In this document: positions 26,995 to 35,980 of the stretch, in pieces
Layout: each line of letters starts with the position of its first letter
How positions within the stretch are numbered: the stretch's first letter is position 1
Source: Collinsella provencensis
GTDB taxonomy: Bacteria; Actinomycetota; Coriobacteriia; Coriobacteriales; Coriobacteriaceae
Assembly (NCBI RefSeq): GCF_900199705.1
Contig: NZ_LT904908.1
Coordinates: forward strand, 71,426 to 135,425
Reading direction: 5' to 3'
DNA: 64,000 nucleotides
The notes under the pieces: generated by a model
The model's input: only the letters and a program-made list of their open reading frames with translations
Database searches by the model: none
What the model was told of the DNA's origin: nothing
Made by a program: the position numbers and the translations under genes

Positions 26995-27027
26995 GGGAAT
27001 CAGCGAGAGCGAATAAGCGGCGGAAAC

Positions 27028-28419
27028 TTATGCGCGGTTGATGAACGCCATGTAGCCCTTGTACGCCTCATAGACGTCGGCCTTGTTCGTGATCTCCCAC
27101 AGGGCGTGCATGGACAACACGGCAACGCCGGAGTCGATGACATCCATGCCGTATTCAGCCAGGATGTAGGCGATGGTGCCGCCGCCGCCCGCGCCGATGC
27201 GGCCGAGCTCGCAGGTCTGGAAGGCAACACCCGCCTCATCCATGATGTCGCGCAGCAGCGCGATGTACTCGGCGTCGGCGTCGTTGGAGCCGCCCTTGCC
27301 ACGTGAGCCGGTGTACTTGTTGAAACACAGGCCGTGGCCCATGATGGCGGCGTTCTTCTTCTCGAAGCGGTCGGCGTAGGCGTTGTCGAATCCAGCGGAA
27401 ACGTCGGAGGAGAGCATACGGGAGTTTGCAAGCGCGCGACGCAGCGCCAACGGGCTGTCCTCACCGGCGAGCGCCATGACCTCGGCGACGGTGTTCTCAA
27501 AGAAGCGGCTCGTCATGCCGGACGCACCCACGGAGCCGATCTCCTCCTTGTCCACGAGCAGCGTCACGCTCGTGCGCTCGACCTTTTCGACAGCGAGCTG
27601 GGCGGCAAGTGAAGTATAGGCGCACACGCGGTCATCTTGGCCGTGACCAATGATCATGGAGCGGTCGAGGCCCATCTCGCGAGCCGGGCCGGCGGGAACG
27701 ACCTCGAGTTCAGCGGAGAGGAAGTCCTCTTCCTCGATGTCAAACTTACTCTTGATGAGGTCGAGGAACATCTGCTTGACGGGCTCTTTCGCCTCGTCGT
27801 CGCCCTCGATCACCACGGGACGGCCGGCCACGATCACATCGAGGTTCTCATGGTCGACGGCCTTGCCGGCGGGCTTTTCCATCTGGTCGCCTGCGAGGTG
27901 GATGAGCAGGTCGGAGATGCAGAACACGGGATCGGCTGGGTCTTCGCCCACCACGACGTTCACCGTGGCGCCGTCCTTTTTGCACACCACGCCGTGCAGC
28001 GCCAGCGGAGTGGCGACCCAGTGATAGGCCTTGACGCCGCCATAGTAGTGCGTGTCGAGATAGGCCATGTCGCCGGCCTCGTACAGGGGGTTCTGCTTGA
28101 GGTCGAGGCGTGGGGAGTCGATATGCGCACCGAGGATGTTCATGCCCTCCTCGAGCGGGCGCTCGCCCATATTCACGAGCATGAGCGTCTTGTTGTGATT
28201 CACGGCGTAGACCTTGTCTCCCGCCTTGAGCTTGCGACCCTCAGCGATGCAGGTGTCGAGGTTCACGTAGCCAGCGGCTTCGGCGAGCTTGACGGAGGCG
28301 GTCACGCACTCGCGCTCGGTCTTGTTCTCGCTGATAAACGTGCGATAGTCCGTACAGAGTCGCTCAAGATCGGCAAGGGCGTCGTCGTTATAGTTCTTCC
28401 AGGCGTTCGGTCGCTCCAT
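27028..28419 (-). CDS. M18-family aspartyl-type aminopeptidase
   Basis: A 463-residue metallo-aminopeptidase. The di-zinc site is recognised in NILGAHIDSPRLDLKQ (His and Asp), LLVDKEEIGSVGASG (Glu-Glu) and later residues such as the C-terminal MHALWEITN. KAYHWVATPLALHG and FNKYTGSRGKGGSNDADAEY are M18 features. M18 enzymes release N-terminal acidic or neutral residues from peptides in the cytoplasm. ATG 28419 follows AAGGAAGG. A single gene in the same orientation as nothing adjacent. Confidence 0.92.
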   Translation of the reverse strand: MERPNAWKNYNDDALADLERLCTDYRTFISENKTERECVTASVKLAEAAGYVNLDTCIAEGRKLKAGDKVYAVNHNKTLMLVNMGERPLEEGMNILGAHIDSPRLDLKQNPLYEAGDMAYLDTHYYGGVKAYHWVATPLALHGVVCKKDGATVNVVVGEDPADPVFCISDLLIHLAGDQMEKPAGKAVDHENLDVIVAGRPVVIEGDDEAKEPVKQMFLDLIKSKFDIEEEDFLSAELEVVPAGPAREMGLDRSMIIGHGQDDRVCAYTSLAAQLAVEKVERTSVTLLVDKEEIGSVGASGMTSRFFENTVAEVMALAGEDSPLALRRALANSRMLSSDVSAGFDNAYADRFEKKNAAIMGHGLCFNKYTGSRGKGGSNDADAEYIALLRDIMDEAGVAFQTCELGRIGAGGGGTIAYILAEYGMDVIDSGVAVLSMHALWEITNKADVYEAYKGYMAFINRA

Positions 28420-28599
28420 GGGAGTCCTTCCTTAGGTGGATGTACATACCGTAGGCTATGGTAACACGGTGCGATTTTGCTCACGCAAGTTCGCGTGCGG
28501 CAGCGCGTGATTTTACCGTGCGAACACTGTCGTGCGCCACGCTGTCCGCACGGTGCCGTAGACTGAGTTAAACACATTTCATCGGGAAAGAGACTTCCT

Positions 28600-31386
28600 A
28601 TGACTGACACTTCCATTGCCGCGTCCGCCGACCCCGCCGCTTCCGACCGCCGTCGCGTTATCGCCGTCATCGACGGCAACTCGCTCATGCACCGCGCCTT
28701 CCACGCTGTTCCGCCCACCATGAACGCGCCGGACGGCCGCCCCACCAACGCGGTGTTCGGCTTCCTCAACATGTTCCTCAAAATGGTCGACACGTTCACG
28801 CCGGATGGCGTGGTGTGCGCGTTCGACAAGGGCCGCCCGCGCGTCCGCATGGAAATGCTGCCAACCTACAAGGCGCAGCGTCCGCCCATGGACCCCGATC
28901 TGCATGCGCAGTTCCCCATGATCAAAGAGCTGCTGTCCGCGCTTTCCATTCCCGTCCTCGAGGTCGAGGGCTGGGAGGGTGACGACATCCTGGGCACGCT
29001 TGCGCGCCGTGGTGAGGAGCAGGGCTGCGACATGTACCTGGTGACGGGCGATCGCGATATGTATCAGCTCGTTACCGAGCACGTGAACGTGGTATCCACA
29101 CGCAAAGGCCTCTCCGACATCGCTATCATGACGCCTGAGAGCGTGGACGACCTGTATCACGGCATCACGCCCGATTTGGTGCCTGATTTCTACGGTCTTA
29201 AAGGTGATACATCTGACAACATTCCCGGCGTCCCGGGCATCGGCCCCAAAAAAGCGAGCGCGCTCATCGCCCAATATGGCAGCCTGGATGAGGTAATCGC
29301 CCATGCCGACGAGGTCAAGGGCAAAATGGGTGAGAACCTGCGCGCCCACATCGACGACGCGCTGCTCTCGCGCAAAATCGCGACCATCATGACGAACGCG
29401 CCTGTCGAGTGCGATCTATCCGAGGTCTCGTTCCCGTCGTATGACGCTACGGCGGTGAGCTCGGCGTTTGGCACACTTGGCATCGGCGCCATGCAAAATC
29501 GCTTCCTGGCGTTGCTGGGTACCAGTGCTTCGGCGGTGGAAGCTGCCACTCCGTTCGAACTGCCTGCGGTCATGTCGGCGCGTGCGGAGACGGGCGAGGG
29601 TGTTTCCGAGGCGCTTGCCGAGCTGTCCCGTGCCATTGAGGCAAATGAGTGGTTGGGCATCACGCTCGATGACGACAAGCAGGAGGGGGCGCTTTTCGGC
29701 CTCACACATACGTTGTGGGTATGCACCGAGCGCGCCTTGCTCTCGTTCGAAGAGCCTGAAAGTGCATTCGGCTTGGCCGCTTTTGAGGGTCTTGAAGGGG
29801 CGTGCGGCCTGATTGGCGGCGTGCTTCTGCGTGCATTTATCGAGGGCAAGGTCGTGGCGCCGGATATCAAGGCGTTACTCCACGAGCTTTCTCCCATCGA
29901 CTCGAGCATGCCGGAGCACATGAATGCGCTCGACATCGATCCCGCGCATATATTCGACACCGTGGTCGCGGCGTACCTTCTCGATTCGATTCGTTCGGGC
30001 TTTGACGACGAGTACCTGGCGAGCACATACCTGCATGTAACGCTACCGCTTGCGGTGGGGGAGGACGGCGCCGCGAGCGACGCCCCGGTTCGCGCTGCAC
30101 GCGCTGCCTATCTCGCGCGTGAGGTGCGTGAGCCGCTGGCTGCGGCATTGGAAGCGAACAACGCCGCACCCATTTTCTCTCAAATCGAGATGCCGCTCGT
30201 GCGTGTATTGGCGTGCATGGAGCGCGCGGGCATGTATGTCGACCCCGATAATCTGGCGGAGCAGTCCACTGCGCTTACGGGACAGATCGAGGAGCTTGAG
30301 TCGCGCATCCGCGAGCTTGCGGGCGACGACTCCTTCAATCTGTCGAGCCCCATGCAGCTCTCGCACATTCTGTTCGATAAGCTCGGCCTGCCTACCGCGG
30401 GGCTCAAAAAGACCCAGCGCGGATACTATTCCACCAATGCCAAGGTGCTTGAGGACCTTTCGCACGACCATGAGATTGTCCGTCTGATTTTGGAATACCG
30501 TGAGAAGACGAAGATCAAGTCGACGTATCTCGACACATTGGGTCCCTTGCGTGCAGCGGATGGCCGCGTCCACACCACGTACAACCAAACCATCACGGCC
30601 ACCGGGCGTCTGTCGAGCTCCAATCCCAATTTGCAGAACATCCCGACGCGTTCCGAGTTGGGTCATGCGGTCAAAAAGGCATTTTCCATTGAGGAGGGCT
30701 CGGTTTTCGTCGCCATCGACTACTCGCAAATCGAGCTGCGTCTGCTCGCACATCTTTCCGGTGACGAGCATTTGGTGAGCGCCTTTATCGAGGGCGAGGA
30801 CTTCCATGCCGAGACGGCAGCGCGCGTGTTCGGCGTGGGGATTGAGGACGTGACGCCCGCTCTGCGCTCACGTGCCAAGGCGGTGAACTTCGGCATCGTG
30901 TACGGTCAGCAGGCGTACGGCTTGTCGCAGACACTTGACATCTCCATGGCCGAAGCGCGCGAGATGATCGACGCCTACTTCCGTGCTTATCCCGGGGTGC
31001 GCACTTATTTGGACAAAACTGTGGCAGAGGCCAAACGCACGGGTTATGCCGAGACGCTTTATGGTCGTCGCCGTCCCATTCCGGAGCTGCGCATCGCGGC
31101 GCAGCGCATGTTCGGCGAGCGTACGGCCATGAATCATCCCATGCAGGGCACGGCAGCCGACATCATCAAAATCGCGATGGTGCGCGTGGCCGAGCGCCTG
31201 CGTGCCGAGGGATTTGCGGCGCAGATGATCTTGCAGGTGCATGACGAACTCGATTTCGAGTGCCCGACCGGCGAGGTCGATCGCCTCATCGCAATGGTGC
31301 GTGAGGAGATGGAGCATGTGGTTGAGTTGCGTGTTCCCCTCATCGCCGATGCCAGCGTGGGCGAAACCTGGGCGGACGCGAAGTAA
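28600..31386 (+). CDS. polA: DNA polymerase I
   Basis: A 928-residue PolA. Residues about 20-310 are the 5'-3' exonuclease (IDGNSLMHRAFH, VEGWEGDDILGTLA, LVTGDRDMYQLV, GLKGDTSDNIPGVPGIGPKK). The middle region keeps the 3'-5' exonuclease fold but not its acidic residues, so proofreading is probably absent, as in many Gram-positive PolA enzymes. The polymerase carries SSNPNLQNIPTR, VAIDYSQIELRL (motif A), RAKAVNFGIVYGQQAYG (O-helix) and LQVHDELDFE (motif C). ATG 28600 follows AAAGAG. Repeat copy B begins 25 bases after the stop. Confidence 0.97.
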   Translation: MTDTSIAASADPAASDRRRVIAVIDGNSLMHRAFHAVPPTMNAPDGRPTNAVFGFLNMFLKMVDTFTPDGVVCAFDKGRPRVRMEMLPTYKAQRPPMDPDLHAQFPMIKELLSALSIPVLEVEGWEGDDILGTLARRGEEQGCDMYLVTGDRDMYQLVTEHVNVVSTRKGLSDIAIMTPESVDDLYHGITPDLVPDFYGLKGDTSDNIPGVPGIGPKKASALIAQYGSLDEVIAHADEVKGKMGENLRAHIDDALLSRKIATIMTNAPVECDLSEVSFPSYDATAVSSAFGTLGIGAMQNRFLALLGTSASAVEAATPFELPAVMSARAETGEGVSEALAELSRAIEANEWLGITLDDDKQEGALFGLTHTLWVCTERALLSFEEPESAFGLAAFEGLEGACGLIGGVLLRAFIEGKVVAPDIKALLHELSPIDSSMPEHMNALDIDPAHIFDTVVAAYLLDSIRSGFDDEYLASTYLHVTLPLAVGEDGAASDAPVRAARAAYLAREVREPLAAALEANNAAPIFSQIEMPLVRVLACMERAGMYVDPDNLAEQSTALTGQIEELESRIRELAGDDSFNLSSPMQLSHILFDKLGLPTAGLKKTQRGYYSTNAKVLEDLSHDHEIVRLILEYREKTKIKSTYLDTLGPLRAADGRVHTTYNQTITATGRLSSSNPNLQNIPTRSELGHAVKKAFSIEEGSVFVAIDYSQIELRLLAHLSGDEHLVSAFIEGEDFHAETAARVFGVGIEDVTPALRSRAKAVNFGIVYGQQAYGLSQTLDISMAEAREMIDAYFRAYPGVRTYLDKTVAEAKRTGYAETLYGRRRPIPELRIAAQRMFGERTAMNHPMQGTAADIIKIAMVRVAERLRAEGFAAQMILQVHDELDFECPTGEVDRLIAMVREEMEHVVELRVPLIADASVGETWADAK

Positions 31387-31410
31387 AAGGAGTCCGTTCG
31401 ATTGCGTTCA

Positions 31411-31503
31411 GACATATCATTCCGTGCTCAAACAGTCCTGCGCAAGACGAAGGCGCCAGCGGCACCTTCTTTGCGTGCGGAACTGCGTATGGAACGATAT
31501 GTC
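31411..31503. repeat. Long-hairpin repeat, copy B
   Basis: The outer stem GACATATCATTCC / GGAACGATATGTC encloses the boxes ACAGTCCTGC and GTGCGGAACT and an inner hairpin GAAGG...CCTTC. It lies in the gap between polA and the second binding-protein gene. Same family as 8924-9024, 34841-34941 and 45953-46052. Confidence 0.8.
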
Positions 31504-31643
31504 CGGACGCAGATGAACAGAGCCAGGGTCTTGTAAGGTACGTGTTTCTTTTAGGTTTCCGAATGCCGAGACAGCTGTCACTCCACTTCGATGGAGTAAC
31601 CTATGGCCAGCACGCGGAACTTTGTCACATTAAGTTGTAAGCG

Positions 31644-31685
31644 AGAAGGGGATGGGCCCCTTCTGGTTGCGCCGTGCGGAAGGGG
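31644..31685 (+). promoter_or_regulatory. Two mutually exclusive leader hairpins before the second binding-protein gene
   Basis: AGAAGGGG (31644-31651) can pair with CCCCTTCT (31657-31664), or that same CCCCTTC can pair with GAAGGGG (31679-31685). Neither is followed by a T-run; the ribosome-binding site AGGAGG begins at about 31701. The arrangement allows two RNA states before translation, but no known riboswitch core is recognised in 31504-31713. Confidence 0.35.
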
Positions 31686-31713
31686 TCTCACTACATTCTT
31701 CAGGAGGTACATC

Positions 31714-32634
31714 ATGAACAACGAGACTTTTGACCTGCAAATTTCTACCATGCGTTCGCGCCGCGAATTCCTCAAGCTTTCGGGACTCGCCGTGTTGGGC
31801 ATGGGAAGCATGATGGCTCTCTCTGGATGTGGACCCGCCGCCCCGAGCTCCAACGGGGGTAGCGCTGCCGATGGCGCTGCAGCCGGTGCCGGTGTTCTCG
31901 GCGACGGCAAGACGCTCCGCGTAGGTATGGAAGCCGCATATGCTCCGTATAACTGGCAGGTATCCGAGGCTTCCGACACCACCATTCCCATCGAGAACGT
32001 TTCCGGCGCTTATGCCGACGGCTATGACGTGCAGGTCGCAAAGCGCATCGCCGACGCCCTCGGCATGGAGGCCGTTGCCGTCAAGCTCGACTTCTCCGCG
32101 CTTATCGACGCGCTGAACAACGGCCAGATCGACATCGTGTGTGCCGGCATGTCAGTGACGCCCGAGCGTACCCAGGCCGCTGATTTCTCCGAGTCCTATA
32201 TCGACGACGATATCGTGCTCATCACCAAGGCCGATTCCCCGTTCGCCTCTGCGACGACGTTCGCCGAGCTTTCAGGCGCTTCGATCCTCGGTCAGGCGGC
32301 CACGATGTTCGACGACGTTATCGAGCAGATCCCCGATGTCAATCACATGACGCCCGCCGAGACGGTGCCGCTGGTCGTTCAGGGTCTTTCCTCGGGCACG
32401 TGCGACATCATCACGTACTCCATGCTCTCGGTGCCCAAGCTCATCGAGGTGTATCCGGATTTCGTGCAGCTTGATATGGCAGACACGTTCGAGGATTCGA
32501 TCATGCCCGACAACGCGGCGATCGCCAAAGGCCAGGACGATATCCTCGCAAAGATCAACGAGGTCATTGCTGACATTCCGGTCGAAGAGCGTCAGCAGAT
32601 TTGGAACGAGTGCATGGATCGCCAGCCGGCCTAA
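31714..32634 (+). CDS. Amino-acid ABC transporter substrate-binding lipoprotein (Tat-type)
   Basis: A 306-residue family-3 binding protein from ATG 31714 (AGGAGG upstream). The N-terminus has a full twin-arginine motif, SRREFLKLSG, followed by a lipobox LSGC, so it is probably exported folded and lipid-anchored. The binding lobes show LRVGMEAAYAPYNWQV, GYDVQVAKRIADALGM, DIVCAGMSVTPERTQAADFS and ASILGQAATMFDDVI. It starts the second importer cassette. The tryptophan-containing N-terminal loop suggests a polar amino acid, but the specificity is unknown. Confidence 0.92.
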   Translation: MNNETFDLQISTMRSRREFLKLSGLAVLGMGSMMALSGCGPAAPSSNGGSAADGAAAGAGVLGDGKTLRVGMEAAYAPYNWQVSEASDTTIPIENVSGAYADGYDVQVAKRIADALGMEAVAVKLDFSALIDALNNGQIDIVCAGMSVTPERTQAADFSESYIDDDIVLITKADSPFASATTFAELSGASILGQAATMFDDVIEQIPDVNHMTPAETVPLVVQGLSSGTCDIITYSMLSVPKLIEVYPDFVQLDMADTFEDSIMPDNAAIAKGQDDILAKINEVIADIPVEERQQIWNECMDRQPA

Positions 32635-32722
32635 TCAGTACAGTCAATGCTTGAATCAGGGCGCGCGTCGAGAGTTCGACGTGCGCCCGCGCTGCGTTAG
32701 GTTCTCTGGCAAGGAGTAGGTT

Positions 32723-33916
32723 ATGAGTACCGTTTTTTCGAGCGCGCCCGCGCGTGGCCGTTTCGCTTCGTTCGTGCTAAACGACCACCGTTATGTGCTG
32801 CTCGGGACGAGCGCGGTGGCGTTTATCGGCATGATGCTGTCCAGCATGTCTCGCCCCGCGCTCAGCTTCCTCGCACCGTATTACACGGTCGAGCTTGTCA
32901 TGTATTACGTGCTGGTGGCATGGCTGGTGCTGAGCGCCATCGCCCTGGCATTCAAAGTCATGTACCGAGAGCGTTATGCGGCCAAAGCCCCGTTTGCACG
33001 TGCGGGTGTCAAACAGGCTGTGCGCTACGGCTCGTATATCGTGTGGGCCATCACGGCGGTTTTCATTCTCGACCGCTTGGTTATGGGAATCGCCTCGGCA
33101 TGGACTGCAGCGCTCGCAGCAACAGCCCGTCCGCAGGATGACCTGCTGCAGGGCATGTTCTACATCGTGTGGCATGACCGCTACACGTTCTTGGCAGGTC
33201 TTATCACCACGATCGAGCTTGCCGTGTTCGGTACCATTGCGGCGTTCTTCCTCGCACTGCTGCTCGCGTTTTGCCGCATCCAGAAAATCGACCGTGCGGA
33301 TAACGACTTTATGCGCGCCGTCAAAAGTGTTGCCTGCAGTTTTGCCAAGGGCTACAGCACCGTGATTCGCGGCACGCCCATGATGATTCAGGCCATGATC
33401 ATTTATCCCGCGATCTTTGGCCTGCTCAAGGGTACCGGTATGTCCACCACCGAGGTCAATGCCGTGTGGACGCCGTTTTGGGGCGGTTTGCTCACCATCA
33501 TCCTCAACTCCACGGCGTACATGATGGAGGTGCTGCGCGGCGGTATCGAGGCGGTCGACCCCGGCCAGATGGAAGGTGCCCGTTCGCTCGGCCTTTCGCA
33601 GTGGCAGGCCATGACGCGCGTGGTGTTCCCCCAGGGCATCAAACATGCCATCCCCGGTCTGTCTAACGAGCTCGTGGTGAACATCAAGGACTCCTCGGTT
33701 CTTTCGGTTATCGGCACGTTCGATTTGATGTTTGCCAACACAACCGTGACGGGCATCTATTACAACCAGCTGCAGCCCAGTCTTATCTCGGCGGCAATTT
33801 ACCTGTGCCTCACCATGATCGCCTCGTGGCTGCTCGGCAAGTTCGCGCGTCATTTCGATGTGCAGCCCGAGCCGCTCGGCAGCACGTCCGATCAGACGCT
33901 GGTGGGAGAGGAGTAG
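32723..33916 (+). CDS. Amino-acid ABC transporter permease
   Basis: A 397-residue permease. The first ~150 residues carry three or four additional hydrophobic segments (for example YVLLGTSAVAFIGMMLSSM) not found in minimal GlnP-type proteins. The core starts FLAGLITTIELAVFGTIAAF and includes STVIRGTPMMIQAMIIYPAI and the docking loop AVDPGQMEGARSLGLSQWQ. AAGGAG precedes ATG 32723. It is followed after 3 bases by its ATPase gene. Confidence 0.93.
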   Translation: MSTVFSSAPARGRFASFVLNDHRYVLLGTSAVAFIGMMLSSMSRPALSFLAPYYTVELVMYYVLVAWLVLSAIALAFKVMYRERYAAKAPFARAGVKQAVRYGSYIVWAITAVFILDRLVMGIASAWTAALAATARPQDDLLQGMFYIVWHDRYTFLAGLITTIELAVFGTIAAFFLALLLAFCRIQKIDRADNDFMRAVKSVACSFAKGYSTVIRGTPMMIQAMIIYPAIFGLLKGTGMSTTEVNAVWTPFWGGLLTIILNSTAYMMEVLRGGIEAVDPGQMEGARSLGLSQWQAMTRVVFPQGIKHAIPGLSNELVVNIKDSSVLSVIGTFDLMFANTTVTGIYYNQLQPSLISAAIYLCLTMIASWLLGKFARHFDVQPEPLGSTSDQTLVGEE

Positions 33917-33919
33917 ACC

Positions 33920-34729
<810 letters not shown>

Positions 34730-34840
34730 CGAGCGCTCAACGGCATTGGCTGAGAAAAACGAACAAGACACGTTGTGCACTATCGAGCTCATAGGACAAA
34801 ATGGGTGTCCGACTTAGGGCCGTCCGGGGGGTGCGCCGCT

Positions 34841-34941
34841 CGCTCGCATATCATTCCATGCTCGAACAGTCCTGCGCAAGACGGAGGGCCCACTGGGCCC
34901 TCCTTTGCGTGCGGAACTGCGCGTGGAACGATATGCGGGCG
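34841..34941. repeat. Long-hairpin repeat, copy C
   Basis: The outer stem CGCTCGCATATCATTCC / GGAACGATATGCGGGCG (one mismatch, with a G-T pair) encloses ACAGTCCTGC and GTGCGGAACT boxes and an inner perfect hairpin GGAGGGCCC / GGGCCCTCC. It lies 111 bases after the importer ATPase. Same family as copies A, B and D. Confidence 0.85.
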
Positions 34942-34950
34942 TGCGTCGCG

Positions 34951-34980
34951 GGCGGGACTGCCCGAGCGCCGGATGACACG
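34951..34980. repeat. Half copy of the long-hairpin repeat
   Basis: GGCGGGACTGCCCGAGCGCC with GGATGACACG after it matches the 3' half of copies A and D (AGGACTG..CGAGC..CGGATGA) but lacks the inner hairpin and the other arm. It directly follows copy C in the opposite sense, like a broken second insertion. Confidence 0.6.
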
Positions 34981-35511
34981 CGGGCGGGCGACTCGGAAAC
35001 GGGTCCTTTGTTGTTGCGGGATGAGGGCGCGACATAGCGAAAATGCGATCGCGCCGCGCCCGGCGCCTGATTCGGCGGCAAGGCGGTGTCGCGCCGCGCC
35101 GCGCATCTGCGCGTATTCATCTCCATCGTCGTTTCCCCAGTTGGTCGGCGCGTTAAAAAATTCCTTTGCACAATAAGGTGGGGTTTTCGCATTGCTTCGG
35201 CGAAATCCCGGGTAGACGGCCCGTTTCGGAAAAACGGCGACGCCCCTACCAGCGGTTTCGTCGCCACGGTTTTTCGACTACTCGGCAAAACCCGATCGGG
35301 ATGCAAAAACCCTGCCGTATCGTGCATCCGCGTCGTGCACTTGGCCGAACTCCGGCGCACTCGCTACCGCATGACGCGGGAAAACGCCGGCGGCCCGCGC
35401 CATCAACCCCGACCCGGATACACATTTTGTCCAACAAGCTCACCATCGCGCACGTGCGATGCGCCATCTCGAAACTGCTTCGAAACAAAACAAGCGATTT
35501 GAAAAAGTTCT
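34981..35511. other. GC-rich intergenic region with no recognised gene
   Basis: Open frames here are long only because of base composition and resemble no protein. The stretch 35030-35130 is dominated by CGCGCC-type repeats. Two imperfect copies of a ~27-base motif (35182-35210 and 35268-35294, sharing GGTTTT, CG, CT, CGGC, AAA and CCCG in register) stand 86 bases apart. It may contain an untyped RNA or remnants of mobile sequence. Confidence 0.4.
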
Positions 35512-35539
35512 TTGTGCTGCAAGCGCTTTAGGCTACTAT
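35512..35539 (+). promoter_or_regulatory. Candidate promoter of the arg leader and argGH
   Basis: TTGTGC (35512-35517) and TACTAT (35534-35539) with a 16-base spacer, about 90 bases before the leader ORF. It would give a leader transcript of roughly 430 bases before argG. Confidence 0.45.
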
Positions 35540-35629
35540 AGTGAACATCGCAAACGCCGCTTGGCGGGCAAAACCAACCGTTTGCGGATACTGATTGCGA
35601 TTAACAAGCGCTACGAAAGGTTCGTTCAC

Positions 35630-35743
35630 GTGACTCAGGCACTGGCTACATATCAGGCTCTGGCGGATTCCGCCATCATGCCCGGCCAGAACGCCGCCAC
35701 TGCGAACCGCCGACGCCAGCGTGCAATCTCTCGACGACGATAA
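35630..35743 (+). CDS. Arginine-rich leader peptide (attenuation control of argGH)
   Basis: A 37-codon ORF from GTG 35630, with GAAAGG nine bases upstream. The last 11 codons read R-R-R-Q-R-A-I-S-R-R-R before TAA, i.e. seven arginine codons (CGC, CGA, CGC, CGT, then CGA three times). Its 3' end (35728-35734 and 35737-35743) can pair for 14 bp with 35808-35814 and 35800-35806, just ahead of a terminator at 35818-35843. Arginine starvation should stall ribosomes on these codons. The ORF is open further upstream to 35459, but the likely promoter lies inside that extension. By analogy with his/trp/thr leaders this is a strong attenuation leader; the exact switch is inferred. Confidence 0.75.
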   Translation: MTQALATYQALADSAIMPGQNAATANRRRQRAISRRR

Positions 35744-35817
35744 CTCGTTGCCCCTGTTGTCATGAAGGTCGCACGTGGCCTTCGCCGGGACCCAATCGAT
35801 TATCGTTTCGAGAGAGT

Positions 35818-35843
35818 AACCGCCTCAAGGGCGGTTTTCTTTT
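35818..35843 (+). terminator. Attenuator hairpin upstream of argG
   Basis: AACCGCC (35818-35824) pairs with GGCGGTT (35830-35836) and is followed by TTCTTTT. It stands 74 bases after the leader-peptide stop and 138 bases before argG. The same AACCGCC occurs within the leader ORF at 35705-35711, offering a competing partner for the 3' arm. Confidence 0.75.
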
Positions 35844-35980
35844 ATCTCGCCATGGCAGGCGTACATCGCGCCCATCGCCATAGTACGCAACCTGCCATGC
35901 GCCTCAAACTCTCAAAGTGATACCGCTGTCGATTGGGTCCATCCCTCTTTCGGTGTAAACGTCGATGAAAGGACGAACCC

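Noticed and set aside
34851-35360. A 169-codon minus-strand frame in the gap before argG
   Set aside because: It runs through a hairpin repeat and GC-rich low-complexity sequence and has no protein-like pattern or ribosome-binding site.
35459-35743. A 94-residue version of the arginine leader ORF
   Set aside because: The probable promoter (35512-35539) lies inside it; the 37-codon form has its own ribosome-binding site and fits an attenuation leader.
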